A stretch of DNA of 64,000 nucleotides, from the NCBI GenBank assembly GCA_013414765.1, contig CP058708.1, positions 4,818,748 through 4,882,747 of the forward strand. Direction: 5' to 3'. The stretch comes from Candidatus Accumulibacter cognatus. Its GTDB lineage: Bacteria; Pseudomonadota; Gammaproteobacteria; Burkholderiales; Rhodocyclaceae. Position numbers and translations under genes: made by a program. Of the stretch, positions 17,138-27,521 are shown in pieces (within the stretch, counting starts at the first letter, position 1; every line of letters begins with the position of its first letter). Below the pieces are notes generated by a model. It was not told the DNA's origin and searched no databases. It was given only the letters and a program-made list of their open reading frames with translations.

Positions 17138-19744
17138 TCACACCGTCACCGTCTCCGCCACGTCGCTGAACTCCTTGATCTGGTCGAAATTCATGTAGCG
17201 ATAGACATCGGCGGCCTTGGCGTTGACCGTCTGCACCTGCTCGAGGTACTCCGCCGGGGTCGGGATCCGGCCCATCAGCGCGCAGACGGCGGCGAGTTCG
17301 GCTGATCCCAGGAAGACGTTGGTGTCGATGCCGAGGCGGTTCGGGAAGTTGCGCGTCGAGGTCGACATCGCGGTACTGCCTTTCCTGATCTGCGCCTGGT
17401 TGCCCATGCATAGCGAACAGCCGGGCATTTCCATGCGCGCGCCGGACTTGCCGAGAATCGCGTAATAGCCTTCCTCGTTGAGGATCATCGCGTCCATCTT
17501 GGTCGGCGGCGCGATCCACAGCCGCGTCGGGATGTCGGTCTTGCCTTCGAGGACCTTGCCGGCGGCGCGGAAATGGCCAATGTTGGTCATGCACGAACCG
17601 ATGAAGACTTCGTCAATCTTGGTGCCGGAGACAGCGGAGAGCAGCTTGACGTCGTCCGGATCATTCGGACAGGCAACCAGCGGCTCAGTGACCCCGGCGA
17701 GGTCGATCTCGATCACTGCCGCGTACTGCGCGTCGGCGTCGGCCTTGAGCAGTTCGGGATTGGCGATCCATGCTTCCATCGCCTTGATGCGGCGACCGAG
17801 GGTGCGCGCATCCGAGTAGCCGTTGGCGATCATCCACTTCATCAGCGTGATGTTCGAGCGCATGTATTCGATGATCGGTTCCTTGTTCAGCGCCACCGCG
17901 CAGGCTGCGGCCGAACGCTCGGCAGCGGCGTCGGAGAGTTCAAAGGCCTGCTCGACCTTGAGATCCGGCAGCCCTTCGATTTCGAGGATGCGGCCCGAGA
18001 AGATGTTCTTCTTGCCTTTCTTCTCGACCGTCAGGAGACCGGTCTGGATCGCGTAGTAGGGAATCGCATTGACCAGGTCGCGCAGCGTCACGCCGCGCTG
18101 ACCGGCCTCGGCGAGCGAGCCCTTGAAGCGCACCAGCACCGATTCCGGCATGTCGAGCGGCATCACGCCAGTGGCAGCGGCGAAAGCAACCAGGCCCGAA
18201 CCGGCCGGGAACGAGATGCCGATCGGGAAACGCGTGTGCGAATCGCCACCGGTGCCGACGGTATCGGGCAGCAGCAGGCGGTTGAGCCAGGAGTGGATGA
18301 CGCCATCGCCCGGACGCAGGGCAACGCCGCCACGCGTGCTGATGAAGCTCGGCAGCTCGCGGTGCATCTTGACATCGACCAGCTTCGGATAGGCAGCAGT
18401 GTGGCAGAACGACTGCATCACCATGTCCGCCGAAAAACCGAGGCAGGCGAGATCCTTCAATTCATCGCGGGTCATCGGACCCGTGGTGTCCTGCGAGCCG
18501 ACGGTGGTCATCCTGGGTTCGCAATAGGTGCCGGGCAGCACGCCCTTGCCTTCGGGCAGACCGCAGGCGCGTCCAACCATTTTCTGTGCCAGCGAGTAGC
18601 CCTTGCCCGGATCGGCCGGATTCTGCGGCAGGCAGAACAATGTCGATGCCGGCAGGCCAAGCGCTTCACGCGCACGCATCGTCAGGCCTCGCCCGATGAT
18701 CAGCGGAATGCGGCCACCGGCACGCACCTCGTCGAGGATCACCGGCGTCTTCAGTTGTGATTCGGCGATCACGGCACCGTTTTTCAAGGCGGTGACCTTC
18801 GAAGTGGCGGCGTCGATCCTGAGTTCGATCTCGTCGCCCATGTCCATCTGCCCGACGTCGATTTCGACCGGCAGCGCTCCAGCGTCTTCCATGGTGTTGA
18901 AGAAGATCGGCGCGATCTTGGAGCCCAGGCAGACGCCACCGAAACGCTTGTTCGGAACGTAGGGAATGTCTTCGCCGGTGAACCACAGCACCGAATTGGT
19001 CGCCGATTTGCGCGACGAACCAGTGCCGACGACATCGCCGACATAGGCGATCAGGTTGCCCTTCCTACCGAGTTCTTCGAGCTGCTTGATCGGACCACGC
19101 TCACCGGCCTTGTCTGGGTCGATCCCGGGACGCGGGTTCTTGAGCATCGCCAGCGCATGCAGCGGAATGTCGGGACGCGACCAGGCGTCTGGCGCCGGTG
19201 AAAGGTCGTCGGTGTTGGTTTCTCCGGTCACCTTGAAGACGGTGAGCGTCTGCGCAGCTGGCACTTCGGGACGCGAGGTGAACCACTCGGCGTCGGCCCA
19301 GCTCTGCAGCACGGATCGAGCATTCGGATTACCCTGGTCGGCAAGTTCCTTGACATCATGGAAGAAATCGAAGACCAGCAGCGTCTTTTTGAGGGCTGCT
19401 GCGGCGATCGTTCCGGTGGGACCGGAGAGCAGGTCGATCAGCGGCTTGACGTTATAGCCGCCCAGCATCGTGCCGAGCAGTTCAGTAGCCTTGTCCGCCG
19501 AAATCAGCGCGCAGGACTCTGCACCCTTGGCGACCCTCGCCAGGAATTCGGCCTTGACCTTGGCGGCATCATCGACACCGGCCGGCACGCGATAGGTGAT
19601 CAGCTCGACGAGCGTCGCTTCTTCGCCCTGTGGCGGGTTCTTCAACAGTCCGATGAGCTCCTCGGTCTGCTTGGCAGTCAGCGGCAGCGGCGGAATGCCG
19701 AGCGCAGCGCGTTCGGCAACATGGGCACGATAGGATTCCAGCAC
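17138..19744 (-). CDS. acnB: Aconitate hydratase B
   Basis: The 868-residue bifunctional aconitase/2-methylisocitrate dehydratase belongs to the TCA and methylcitrate cycles. GTG 19742-19744 is chosen because it opens [22 protein letters not shown], matching the AcnB start, and AAGGAC lies 7 bases before; a TTG six codons upstream is the alternative. The N-terminal HEAT-like domain (1-160) contains [10 protein letters not shown], the swivel domain follows, and the 4Fe-4S ligands are seen in [12 protein letters not shown] and GCSLCMGNQ. Convergent with glrR. Single gene. Confidence 0.97.
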   Translation of the reverse strand: MLESYRAHVAERAALGIPPLPLTAKQTEELIGLLKNPPQGEEATLVELITYRVPAGVDDAAKVKAEFLARVAKGAESCALISADKATELLGTMLGGYNVKPLIDLLSGPTGTIAAAALKKTLLVFDFFHDVKELADQGNPNARSVLQSWADAEWFTSRPEVPAAQTLTVFKVTGETNTDDLSPAPDAWSRPDIPLHALAMLKNPRPGIDPDKAGERGPIKQLEELGRKGNLIAYVGDVVGTGSSRKSATNSVLWFTGEDIPYVPNKRFGGVCLGSKIAPIFFNTMEDAGALPVEIDVGQMDMGDEIELRIDAATSKVTALKNGAVIAESQLKTPVILDEVRAGGRIPLIIGRGLTMRAREALGLPASTLFCLPQNPADPGKGYSLAQKMVGRACGLPEGKGVLPGTYCEPRMTTVGSQDTTGPMTRDELKDLACLGFSADMVMQSFCHTAAYPKLVDVKMHRELPSFISTRGGVALRPGDGVIHSWLNRLLLPDTVGTGGDSHTRFPIGISFPAGSGLVAFAAATGVMPLDMPESVLVRFKGSLAEAGQRGVTLRDLVNAIPYYAIQTGLLTVEKKGKKNIFSGRILEIEGLPDLKVEQAFELSDAAAERSAAACAVALNKEPIIEYMRSNITLMKWMIANGYSDARTLGRRIKAMEAWIANPELLKADADAQYAAVIEIDLAGVTEPLVACPNDPDDVKLLSAVSGTKIDEVFIGSCMTNIGHFRAAGKVLEGKTDIPTRLWIAPPTKMDAMILNEEGYYAILGKSGARMEMPGCSLCMGNQAQIRKGSTAMSTSTRNFPNRLGIDTNVFLGSAELAAVCALMGRIPTPAEYLEQVQTVNAKAADVYRYMNFDQIKEFSDVAETVTV

Positions 19745-19843
19745 AGCGACGTCCTTTCTCAAAGATTGTAACTAGGATAAAACATGATTGTACTGCAAGG
19801 GCGCCCAGCCATGCCCGCACAGCGAAGCTTTGCGCAAGATGGG

Positions 19844-19873
19844 CTGACAGCGGGGCGCCGGCTTGTCTATAAT
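19844..19873 (+). promoter_or_regulatory. Sigma-70 promoter of the 118-codon gene
   Basis: CTGACA (19844-19849), an 18-base spacer and a perfect TATAAT (19868-19873) form a good promoter. The expected start of transcription, about 7 bases downstream, coincides with the ATG at 19880, so the message may be leaderless. Confidence 0.6.
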
Positions 19874-19879
19874 GCGCCG

Positions 19880-20236
19880 ATGGATCTCCCCACAACACTC
19901 CTGTACAGCATTCTCAGCTCCATCATCGAAGCCGCACTGACGCCCTCCCCTGACACGCAGGTACTGCATGAACCGATGGCCATGGCGCGAGCACTGCCTG
20001 AACAGGCCAAACAGGGGGTCTTGCAGCCACCGACCGGAGACGGTTTCCTGACCATCAGTGGCCAGCAATGGCCACTCGCCCCGACTGCGCAGTTTCGTAA
20101 TCGGCAGAACCTGCTGGTCCTGCCGATACAGATTCAGGACCCCGTCGAAGTCGTCTATCTGCCCGATACTTCCGGCGCGATCTATCGCGTCTGGATGCTG
20201 ACTCCGAGCGAAGCTTCGGTATCACGACCACGCTGA
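19880..20236 (+). CDS. Conserved-looking 118-residue protein, unknown
   Basis: The ATG at 19880 is chosen because the frame upstream runs through a consensus promoter. The protein is predominantly beta-strand in the second half (LTISGQQWPLAP, NRQNLLVLPIQIQDPVEVVYL, GAIYRVWML), with no signal peptide, membrane segment or known motif. I do not recognise it. No ribosome-binding site is visible, in keeping with a leaderless mRNA. Its stop lies at the beginning of the dispersed two-hairpin repeat that separates it from miaB. Confidence 0.55.
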   Translation: MDLPTTLLYSILSSIIEAALTPSPDTQVLHEPMAMARALPEQAKQGVLQPPTGDGFLTISGQQWPLAPTAQFRNRQNLLVLPIQIQDPVEVVYLPDTSGAIYRVWMLTPSEASVSRPR

Positions 20237-20363
20237 CGGTCATGACTTTTCCAGACACCCCCGATCATGACAGCCATGACCGTATCCCCGCCCCCGACCT
20301 CTCCCCCAGGCGTGAGGAGAGGAGATTCATGAGTCCCTGACGGGACTTTGGCATTAACGCAAA
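20232..20363 (+). repeat. Dispersed two-hairpin repeat, copy 1
   Basis: This copy of about 130 bp has hairpin 1 with arms ACGGTCATG (20236-20244) and CATGACCGT (20275-20283), and hairpin 2 with arms CCTCTCC (20298-20304) and GGAGAGG (20316-20322). A GAGAGGAGATTCATG stretch then gives a Shine-Dalgarno and ATG for a three-codon frame, followed by a tail GACGGGACTTTGGCATTA that recurs in copies 2 and 4. It fills the space between the 118-codon gene and miaB. Confidence 0.8.
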
Positions 20364-20376
20364 CAACAAAGCAGGC

Positions 20377-21753
20377 ATGGTAGACATGGCCAAAAAACTC
20401 TTCATCCGCACCTTCGGGTGCCAGATGAACGAGTACGATTCGGACAAAATGGCCGACGTGCTCGCTGCATCCGAAGACATCGTCCACACCGACACACCCG
20501 ATGATGCGGACATCATCCTCTTCAACACCTGCTCGATACGTGAGAAGGCGCAGGAACGTGTTTTTCACGACCTCGGCCGGGTACGCCTGCTGAAACTCGC
20601 CAATCCCGATCTGGTGATCGGTGTCGGCGGTTGTGTAGCGAGCCAGGAAGGTGCGGCGATCGTTGCCCGCGCACCTTATGTGGATGTGGTTTTCGGACCG
20701 CAGACCCTACATCGGCTGCCGCAGTTGATTGCCAACCGGCGTCGCCTGGGCAAGTCGCAGATCGATATCTCCTTCCCGGAAATCGAGAAGTTCGACCATC
20801 TGCCGCCAGCGCGGGTCGAAGGCGCTGCTGCTTTTGTCTCGATCATGGAGGGCTGCAGCAAGTTCTGTTCATTCTGCATCGTTCCTTACACGCGCGGCGA
20901 AGAGGTGTCGCGGCCTTTCGAAGATGTCCTGACCGAAGTCGCCGGGCTGGCCGCACAGGGCGTCCAGGAGGTGACCCTGCTCGGACAGAATGTCAACGCC
21001 TACCGCGGCGCCATGCTGGGCAGCGGGCAGGCACTCGCTGGCGATGAGACGGCCGACCTCGCCTTGTTGATCGAATACATCGCTGAAATTCCGGGCATCG
21101 AGCGCATTCGCTACACCACCTCGCATCCCCGCGAGATGTCGGCACGGCTGATCGACACCTATACCCGTGTGCCCAAGCTCGTCTCGCACCTACATCTGCC
21201 GGTACAATCGGGGTCCGATCGGATTTTGTCTGCGATGAAGCGTGGCTACACGGCGCTTGAATACAAGAGCCTGGTGCGCAAGCTACGCGCTGCGCGTCCT
21301 GATCTCTCGCTGTCATCGGACTTCATCGTCGGTTTCCCGGGCGAAACCGCCGACGATTTCGACAAGACGATGAAGCTGATCGACGAGGTCGGCTTTGACG
21401 CCTCGTTCTCGTTCCTCTACAGTGCGCGCCCAGGGACGCCGGCCGCCGAGCTTGCCGACGATACGCCGCAATCGCTCAAGCTTGAGCGTCTGCAGCGCCT
21501 GCAGCAGCGTATCGATGAACTGGCGCAAGCGGTTTCGGCAGCGATGATCGGCAGCGTCCAGCGGGTGCTGGTCGAAGGCGTTTCGAAGAAGGACCACCGG
21601 GAATTCGCGGGGCGGACGGACAACAACCGTGTCGTCAATTTTGCCGGCAAGGCTGGCGACAACACGCCCCTTCTCGATCACTTTCTCAATGTCCGCATCA
21701 CTTCCGCCCTGCCGCATTCGCTGCGCGGCGAGATCGTCAGTGCCAGCACATGA
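20377..21753 (+). CDS. miaB: tRNA-2-methylthio-N6-dimethylallyladenosine synthase
   Basis: The 458-residue radical SAM methylthiotransferase modifies A37 of tRNAs reading UNN codons. The N-terminal UPF0004 domain holds three Fe-S ligands (C15, C52, C86), the radical SAM motif is CSKFCSFC (C160, C164, C167), and a C-terminal TRAM domain ends the protein. The start is ambiguous: ATG 20377 or the ATG three codons later ([19 protein letters not shown]), which matches the family start better; neither has a strong ribosome-binding site. First gene of miaB-phoH-ybeY; the 3' end overlaps phoH by 4 bases. Confidence 0.96.
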   Translation: MVDMAKKLFIRTFGCQMNEYDSDKMADVLAASEDIVHTDTPDDADIILFNTCSIREKAQERVFHDLGRVRLLKLANPDLVIGVGGCVASQEGAAIVARAPYVDVVFGPQTLHRLPQLIANRRRLGKSQIDISFPEIEKFDHLPPARVEGAAAFVSIMEGCSKFCSFCIVPYTRGEEVSRPFEDVLTEVAGLAAQGVQEVTLLGQNVNAYRGAMLGSGQALAGDETADLALLIEYIAEIPGIERIRYTTSHPREMSARLIDTYTRVPKLVSHLHLPVQSGSDRILSAMKRGYTALEYKSLVRKLRAARPDLSLSSDFIVGFPGETADDFDKTMKLIDEVGFDASFSFLYSARPGTPAAELADDTPQSLKLERLQRLQQRIDELAQAVSAAMIGSVQRVLVEGVSKKDHREFAGRTDNNRVVNFAGKAGDNTPLLDHFLNVRITSALPHSLRGEIVSAST

Positions 21754-22796
21754 ACACTCATACTTCCGAGCGCCCGGCTGCACATTCCTCGCCGCCGAAA
21801 AGTCGGGCCACCGAACTGCTGCTGTCGCCAGTCAACAACAAGCAACTGGCCAATCTGTGCGGCGCCCTCGACGAGAATCTGCGTCAGATCGAGACTGCCC
21901 TCGACGTATCGATTGCCCGCCGCGGCGAACGTTTTACACTGCGCGGCGAAGCCGGACAGCGGGCACGCGCCTCCGAGGCACTGCAGCAATTCTACGCACA
22001 GGCCAAAGACACCTTATCGCTCGATGACATCCAGCTCGGTCTGATCGAACTGCTCAACCGACCGGTACGCCACAGCGCGTCCAGTGGTGGCCCGGAGCCG
22101 GCGCTGTTGACCCGCAAGACCGAGCTGCACGGCCGCACCCCACGCCAGATCGAATACCTGAAGCACATCCAGGAACACGACATCACCTTCGGCACCGGCC
22201 CGGCTGGTACCGGCAAAACCTATCTTGCCGTCGCTTCGGCGGTTGACGCCTTCGAACGCGAACTGGTGCAGCGCATCGTGCTCACCCGCCCGGCAGTCGA
22301 GGCTGGCGAGCGCCTCGGTTTTCTGCCGGGTGACCTCGCCCAGAAGGTCGATCCCTATCTGCGACCGCTCTACGATGCACTCTACGATCTGATGGGCTTC
22401 GAGCGCGTCGGCAAGCTGTTCGAACGTGGCGCCATCGAGATTGCACCGCTGGCCTATATGCGTGGCCGCACCCTGAACCACGCTTTCATCATTCTCGACG
22501 AAGCGCAGAACACGACACCCGAACAGATGAAGATGTTCCTGACGCGCATCGGCATCGGCGCCAAGGCGGTTGTCACCGGCGATGTTACCCAGATCGACCT
22601 GCAGCGTGGCCAGAAGAGCGGTCTGATCGAGGCCCGCCAGATCCTCAGGGAAGTCCGCGGCATCGCCTTTACAGAGTTCCTCAAGGAAGACGTCGTGCGC
22701 CATCCGCTGGTGGCACGCATCGTCTCGGCCTACGAAGCGCACACCGCTGCACGGGAAGTTCACGCAGCCGCGCCGGACGAGCATGGCGAAGTATGA
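21750..22796 (+). CDS. phoH: PhoH-like ATPase
   Basis: The 348-residue P-loop protein is related to E. coli YbeZ, with Walker A GPAGTGKT, Walker [20 protein letters not shown] and [23 protein letters not shown] sensor ([16 protein letters not shown]). It works with the endoribonuclease YbeY in ribosome and rRNA quality control. It starts at the ATGA overlap with miaB and overlaps ybeY by 14 bases, so all three are translationally coupled. Confidence 0.95.
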   Translation: MNTHTSERPAAHSSPPKSRATELLLSPVNNKQLANLCGALDENLRQIETALDVSIARRGERFTLRGEAGQRARASEALQQFYAQAKDTLSLDDIQLGLIELLNRPVRHSASSGGPEPALLTRKTELHGRTPRQIEYLKHIQEHDITFGTGPAGTGKTYLAVASAVDAFERELVQRIVLTRPAVEAGERLGFLPGDLAQKVDPYLRPLYDALYDLMGFERVGKLFERGAIEIAPLAYMRGRTLNHAFIILDEAQNTTPEQMKMFLTRIGIGAKAVVTGDVTQIDLQRGQKSGLIEARQILREVRGIAFTEFLKEDVVRHPLVARIVSAYEAHTAAREVHAAAPDEHGEV

Positions 22797-23250
22797 GCGG
22801 CGGCTGCAGGTCAGCGTCCAGAGCGCCGGTAACTGGCCGAATCTCCCCAGAAAATCGCAGGTCCGAATCTGGGCAAGGGCCGCAGCAGCCCCTTACGGTG
22901 ATAGCGGACAGATCACCGTACGCTTTGTCGATGCAGACGAAGGCCGCAACCTGAACCGTACCTACCGGTCCAAAGACTACGCGACCAACGTCCTATCCTT
23001 TCCCTATCAGCAGAAACCCTCTCTCTGCGGTGATCTTGTGCTCTGTGCGCCAGTCGTCGCGAGCGAGGCAAACGCCCAGGGCAAGTCTCTCGAAGCCCAT
23101 TACGCCCATCTGATCGTCCATGGCATGCTGCATCTGCAGGGCTACGACCATGAAGCGTGCAAGAAAGATGCCCGTAAAATGGAAAACCAGGAGCGCCGGG
23201 TACTGGCTGCGCTGGGATATCCAGACCCCTATCAGGTGGAAAATCAATGA
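22783..23250 (+). CDS. ybeY: Endoribonuclease YbeY
   Basis: The 155-residue zinc-dependent endoribonuclease matures 16S rRNA 3' ends and acts in ribosome quality control. The zinc motif [11 protein letters not shown] supplies H113, H117 and H123; the family block TNVLSFPY is also present. It overlaps the end of phoH. In most proteobacteria corC and lnt follow; here the operon stops and degraded mobile-element DNA follows. Confidence 0.95.
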   Translation: MAKYERRLQVSVQSAGNWPNLPRKSQVRIWARAAAAPYGDSGQITVRFVDADEGRNLNRTYRSKDYATNVLSFPYQQKPSLCGDLVLCAPVVASEANAQGKSLEAHYAHLIVHGMLHLQGYDHEACKKDARKMENQERRVLAALGYPDPYQVENQ

Positions 23251-23610
23251 ACTGCTCGAAAAGAGGAAGGCGTGCGATCCTTGATCGCGATACCAGCGAG
23301 GAAGCGGTGCGAACGAAAGTGTCGGACGGGGAGTCTCGCTATTAAGCTGCTCTGCGTAGAGGCTCAGCCCAGCGCTTTTCCCAATAGGTTTCCGACAGCC
23401 GGTCATGTCGCATGACATGCAGGTTGATCATGGCTTGAGCCCTGTCCGTACGCCGCCCAGCCCCTGGACACTTGAGGGGGGCCTGCACGAGGTAGCAATG
23501 AGAACTCTTGACCTCGCCAGAGCCGACGGACAGATTCAGCGCAAGTGCGAGGGGGCATGATCGACCTGCTGCGGCTGCCTGTCACGAGGTGAACGAATTG
23601 GGCGGTCCAT
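23251..23610. other. Non-coding remnant region after ybeY
   Basis: These 360 bases contain no convincing gene. Short minus-strand pieces read like a protein tail (INLHVMRHDRLSETYWEKRW) but are broken by stops. It is probably decayed mobile-element DNA together with the IS66 remnant just downstream. Confidence 0.35.
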
Positions 23611-23835
23611 TGCCCATGCCACGAATCACCAGCTTGTGTGCACGTTACGCAGACCTGCTCGCCAAAGGGGGAAGCCTTGAATCTGCTCGTTCCGAAATCG
23701 GGGAAACGCGGGCGAACACGGCAGAGTAAAGCCGCGAACCTCCTGCTCTGCCTGCGCCAATACGCCGATGATGTCTGGAACTTCGCCACCGATCACAACG
23801 TCCCCTTCACCGACATGAGTAGTTACCGTTTGTGA
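23611..23835 (+). pseudogene. IS66-family transposase C-terminal remnant, frameshifted
   Basis: The reading RITSLCARYADLLAKGG in one frame continues in the next frame as PKSGKRGRTRQSKAANLLL, then CLRQYADDVWNFATDHNVPFT. The KRGRxRQSKAxNLLxRLxxYxDDVLxFxxDxxVPF series is a hallmark of the IS66 TnpC transposase C-terminal region. The catalytic-domain continuation after VPF (NNxAERDLR) is absent: the frame ends in a stop nine residues later. At least one frameshift and truncation at both ends make it a dead fragment. It marks the left edge of the pigment-like operon. Confidence 0.6.
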
Positions 23836-23857
23836 ATCGCTTAATTGAGGACACGCC

Positions 23858-25042
23858 CTAGGTTTTCCGCAGCCGCTGCAGTTTCGGCGCCACGACCGGT
23901 ACCGTGAGCATGGTGCTGGCGACTGCCATCAGCAGCAGGGCGGTGAAAGTCTCGCTACTGATGACCTGCAGGTCGAGCAGAATGTTGGCGAAGATGATCA
24001 TGATCAGCGCCTTGGTCTGCAGCAGCCAGCCGATGAGGCTTGCCTCGCCCGGCGCCCAGTTGAGCAGGCGGCCAGCGAGGTGCGCGCCGAGCAGCTTGCC
24101 GCCGACCGACGCAACGAGCAGGATGCCGGCGGCGACGAACACCGCCTCACCGCCGAGCGTCCAGTTGGTGCGCAGGCCAGTGCTCAGGAAGAAGACCGGC
24201 ATGACCACCAGCAGCACATGGTGGCGCAACAGGTCCATCCGCTCCTGATCGAACCACTCGGTGTCCATGATCGCTCCCGCCAGGAAGGCGCCGACCATGA
24301 AGTGCAGTCCGGACCAGTCGGCGCCGAAGGCGCAGACGGTCAGCCAGATCAGCGCCATATGCCAGCGGTCGCGTTCCGCCAGCCGCCCCATCAGCGCCCG
24401 GAAGGCGTAGCCGAGCAGCGCGAAGGCGACCAGGAAACCGATTTGCCTGCCTGCGCGGCCCCAGTCCATCAGGATCAGCGCCAGCACCCCCCAGATGGCG
24501 ATATCGTCGAGACTGGCGTAGCGCAGGATGCGCTGACCGATCGGCTGGCGCAGGATGGCGAGCTTTTCCATCAGCAGGATCAGGATCGGCAGCGCCGTCA
24601 CCGCGCAGGCCATGCCGATGCCGAGGACGAACTGCCAGGCCATCGCTCGCGGTCCGATCCAGCCGTCGTGCAGCAGCATCAGGCCGGCGGCCAGGCAGCC
24701 GAAGGCGAGCGGCGTGCCGAGCGCCAGTCCGGCGGTGAGGCTGCTCTCGCGACGATGCGCCCAGGCCTGTCGGAGGTCGAGTTCGATACCGGCGATCATC
24801 ACGAACAGCATCACGGCCCACCAGGCGATGCCGTTCAGCGACTGCACCACCGCCGGGTTGAAGACGAAGGCGTAAGCGTCGGGAGAGAAGCGTCCAAGGA
24901 CTCCTGGCCCGAGCAGGATGCCGGTGACGATCTGCACGACGACCAGCGGCGCGTAGTAATCGGTCCGGCCGACCCGCCAGATCAGCCAGGGTAGCGTGAA
25001 AATGATCGCCATGGCAATCAGGAAGACTTCCGTCGTATTCAT
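23858..25042 (-). CDS. CPA2-type cation/proton antiporter
   Basis: The 394-residue integral membrane protein has about 11-12 predicted helices and the Na/H exchanger fold: GILLGPGVLG near residue 45, an acidic FVMIAGIELDLRQAW helix, LRYASLDDIAIWGVLALI (paired Asp in the ion path) and FMVGAFLAGAIMDTEWF. No RCK regulatory domain. It is the last gene of the seven-gene minus-strand operon, 49 bases after the glycosyltransferase. A role in pH/ion balance or export linked to the cluster is inference. Confidence 0.85.
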   Translation of the reverse strand: MNTTEVFLIAMAIIFTLPWLIWRVGRTDYYAPLVVVQIVTGILLGPGVLGRFSPDAYAFVFNPAVVQSLNGIAWWAVMLFVMIAGIELDLRQAWAHRRESSLTAGLALGTPLAFGCLAAGLMLLHDGWIGPRAMAWQFVLGIGMACAVTALPILILLMEKLAILRQPIGQRILRYASLDDIAIWGVLALILMDWGRAGRQIGFLVAFALLGYAFRALMGRLAERDRWHMALIWLTVCAFGADWSGLHFMVGAFLAGAIMDTEWFDQERMDLLRHHVLLVVMPVFFLSTGLRTNWTLGGEAVFVAAGILLVASVGGKLLGAHLAGRLLNWAPGEASLIGWLLQTKALIMIIFANILLDLQVISSETFTALLLMAVASTMLTVPVVAPKLQRLRKT

Positions 25043-25091
25043 AGGCTCATCGCGTCATCGCGCCGGACACTGTTTCAGGGTGACCGCTCGC

Positions 25092-25850
25092 TCAACCACC
25101 GCGTTTCCTGGCCAGTAGCCAGGGCAGGCGGAGTAGGAAACCGAGAAACAGCCGGGTGTGCATCCAGGTCAACAGGGTATTGTCACGCAGGTAGCGGAAA
25201 TGCGAGACGCCGCCTTCGTCTGGCCGAAGGTAGCGGACCGGCGCGTCACGGTTGAGCGGCCGCACGCCGGCCCAGCACAGGCGAACGACAGCCTCGGGGT
25301 CGAAATCGAAGCGGCGCATCCAGCGGTTGGCCTGCATGATCTGCTGCAGCGGGACGATCGGGTAGACGCGAAAACCGTAGAGCGAGTCGCCTATGCCCAT
25401 CCACAACGTTTCGAGATTCGCCCAGCCGTTCGAGACCTTGCGCCCATTGACGCGTAGCGCCGGCGCGTCGGCGGCGAACACCGGTTTACCGAGAACCATG
25501 GCTTCCGGACGATCCTGCGAGGCCGCCATAAAGGCCGGAATCAGATTGGCCGGGTGCTGGCCGTCGGAATCCATCGTCAAAGCGTGCGTGAACCCGGCTG
25601 CCCGCGCCTGGCTGATGCCTGCCAGCACCGCCGCGCCCTTGCCGCAGTTTTTCGGCAGCACGATCACCTGCAGCCCGTCGTCGTCGCGCGCCAGCGCCTG
25701 CAGGCTGGCGGTGCTACCGTCGGTACTGCCGTCGACGACCACCCATACCGGCGTCCACTGCGCACGCGCGGCGCGAACCGTGTCAACGACCTGCGGCCCG
25801 GGGTTGTAGCTCGGGATGATGACGAGATGGGTGGACGACGCAAGCGTCAT
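25092..25850 (-). CDS. GT2-family glycosyltransferase
   Basis: The 252-residue GT-A enzyme has the nucleotide-binding start VIIPSYNPGPQVVDTV, VVDGSTDGS and a DxD-type metal site MDSDGQHP (D94, D96); a hydrophobic C-terminal stretch (LFLGFLLRLPWLLARKR) suggests membrane association. GT2 enzymes next to a lysophospholipid-type acyltransferase are standard in aryl-polyene/xanthomonadin gene clusters, where they attach the polyene to a carrier lipid. It follows the acyltransferase by 20 bases. Confidence 0.82.
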   Translation of the reverse strand: MTLASSTHLVIIPSYNPGPQVVDTVRAARAQWTPVWVVVDGSTDGSTASLQALARDDDGLQVIVLPKNCGKGAAVLAGISQARAAGFTHALTMDSDGQHPANLIPAFMAASQDRPEAMVLGKPVFAADAPALRVNGRKVSNGWANLETLWMGIGDSLYGFRVYPIVPLQQIMQANRWMRRFDFDPEAVVRLCWAGVRPLNRDAPVRYLRPDEGGVSHFRYLRDNTLLTWMHTRLFLGFLLRLPWLLARKRGG

Positions 25851-25870
25851 GGCGTACGGTCAGCAGCCTT

Positions 25871-26674
25871 TCAGTGGGCGTTGCGGGCGCGCGAACAAGC
25901 CGGGCGGGCGACGGTGCTGGGCCATGGCGGCCCAAGTTCGGCGCGGAAATGGCTTTCGAGTTCGGCGGCGAAAGCGGCGACATCCTGCGGTGGGTTGAAG
26001 CGTCGGCCCAGGCGGATACGGCAGCGCAGGGGAAGGGTCGGCCTTCTGAACAGTGGCCAGTGCTTGCCGAGGTAGGGGGTGGAAAATTCGATCAGCAGGG
26101 CCTGCACCGGCACCTGGCTGCGGCGGGCGATCAGACCGGCCGTCGCCAGGCAGGGGTCTACCGGGAAGGCGGTAGTACGGGTGCCCTCCGGAAAGATCAG
26201 CAGACGGGCACCGCGATCGAGTTCCTCGCCCGCGTCGAGAGTCATCGCCAGCGGCGCATCGTTGCGGATGAAGCGTGCCAGACGTGCTGCGGCACCGAAG
26301 AGGAGGTTGTCCATGAGGTCCGCCTTCATCACGCAGACGGTATTCGGCACACGCGCCAGCACGAGCACGGCGTCGAGCAGCGAGGGATGATTGGCGGCCA
26401 GCACCAGCGGCCCCGCGTCGCGCAGTTGATCGAGTTCGTCGAGATCGAAGCGGCAGGCACAAAGCGCGCTCAACACCCCGAGATAGCCCCGAAAGCCGAT
26501 ACGCGCGACGAAGCGCCCGAGCGGCTGGCCGATGCGACGGGGGAGCAGCGGATGCAAGAGCATCGCAAACGGCAGCCAGATCAGGCAGCCAAGCGCCAGC
26601 GTCCCCAACCCGAGCGCCATCGCGAGACATTCATAGGCACCCCACAGCGGCTTGCCAGCACGCGAATCAGTCAT
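25871..26674 (-). CDS. Lysophospholipid acyltransferase-family protein
   Basis: The 267-residue membrane acyltransferase has two N-terminal hydrophobic segments (about 15-45), the catalytic NHPSLLD motif (N95-D101) and FPEGTR (161-166), the glycerol-phosphate acyltransferase signatures. The start overlaps the MipA-like gene by 8 bases. In pigment clusters such enzymes load the polyene acyl chain onto a glycerol or sugar-lipid acceptor. The true acceptor is unknown. Confidence 0.85.
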   Translation of the reverse strand: MTDSRAGKPLWGAYECLAMALGLGTLALGCLIWLPFAMLLHPLLPRRIGQPLGRFVARIGFRGYLGVLSALCACRFDLDELDQLRDAGPLVLAANHPSLLDAVLVLARVPNTVCVMKADLMDNLLFGAAARLARFIRNDAPLAMTLDAGEELDRGARLLIFPEGTRTTAFPVDPCLATAGLIARRSQVPVQALLIEFSTPYLGKHWPLFRRPTLPLRCRIRLGRRFNPPQDVAAFAAELESHFRAELGPPWPSTVARPACSRARNAH

Positions 26675-27521
26675 CGACCCGCACGCGCGTCGACGATTCG
26701 CCGAGGATCCAGTTCACGGACAATCCGGCGGCAAAATAATCCTTCTGCCGGACCAGCGGACTGTTCTCGAAAGTGGCTCCGCTGAGGTTGTCGTAGCGGG
26801 CGAAAGCACCGAACCAGACTTTCGGGAAACGCTTGGAGATCGCCATCAGGTACTGCGTGCCGGCATAGCCGCCGCCGGCTTGATACGCGGGACGCGTCGC
26901 CGTCGCGTACTGCGGCGCCACAGAATAATAATAGGCGTTTTGCCGCTGGTCGCCGAACACCACGCCGGCGAGCAGTCCGATGTTCCAGCCGGGCATCCCC
27001 GGAAGGTCGGTGATATCCATGTTGAGCCGGGGATGAAAGACCCAGCCCACATCCCGCGGCGAACTCTCGACGGTGAAGGCGGCGCGCAGCGGCAGCAATA
27101 GCTTGAGGAAGCGCGCGCGGTTTTCCGACCGCCACAGGGTGATATCCATCTGCGGGCCGATCTCGAAGGTCGCATCAAGATTTGGCATGCCGAAGCGGGC
27201 CCGGATGTCGTCGCTCAGGCCCGGAGGCGACAGCGCCAGACTGACGCTCAGGTCGAGGCGGTCGGAATCGAAGAAGCTGCCGCGGATGCCGTGCCGGTCG
27301 GCCTTGAAGAAATCCCCGTGATAGGTGAAATAGGGGACCGGCAGAACAAAATGGTCGGTTTGATCCGACCCCCGGTAATACGGGAAGCTGAAGGCCGCAA
27401 CACCGGCCCCCAGTTCCCACAGCGGCTTTTCCTCGGCTGCCGGCGCGACGAGCGAAAGACAAGCTAAGCCCGCTGCCGTCAGACGGCTGATCCGGCGACC
27501 ATTCGAACTCAATGCATGCAT
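26667..27521 (-). CDS. MipA/OmpV-family outer-membrane protein
   Basis: The 284-residue precursor has a signal peptide (about 1-29, ending VAPA) and a beta-barrel beginning LWELGAGVAAFSFPYYRGSDQT, the MipA/OmpV start, ending in YFAAGLSVNWILGESSTRVRVDD. The alternating hydrophobic strands fit an outer-membrane barrel. The ATG overlaps the preceding stop by one base (TGATG). Family members act as scaffolds or porins; inside a biosynthetic operon it could help place the product in the outer membrane, which is inference. Confidence 0.8.
   Translation of the reverse strand: MHALSSNGRRISRLTAAGLACLSLVAPAAEEKPLWELGAGVAAFSFPYYRGSDQTDHFVLPVPYFTYHGDFFKADRHGIRGSFFDSDRLDLSVSLALSPPGLSDDIRARFGMPNLDATFEIGPQMDITLWRSENRARFLKLLLPLRAAFTVESSPRDVGWVFHPRLNMDITDLPGMPGWNIGLLAGVVFGDQRQNAYYYSVAPQYATATRPAYQAGGGYAGTQYLMAISKRFPKVWFGAFARYDNLSGATFENSPLVRQKDYFAAGLSVNWILGESSTRVRVDD

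Noticed and set aside
17573-18760. 395-codon plus-strand open frame inside acnB
   Set aside because: Antisense shadow of acnB: Arg/Asp/Gly-rich, no motif, no start signal.
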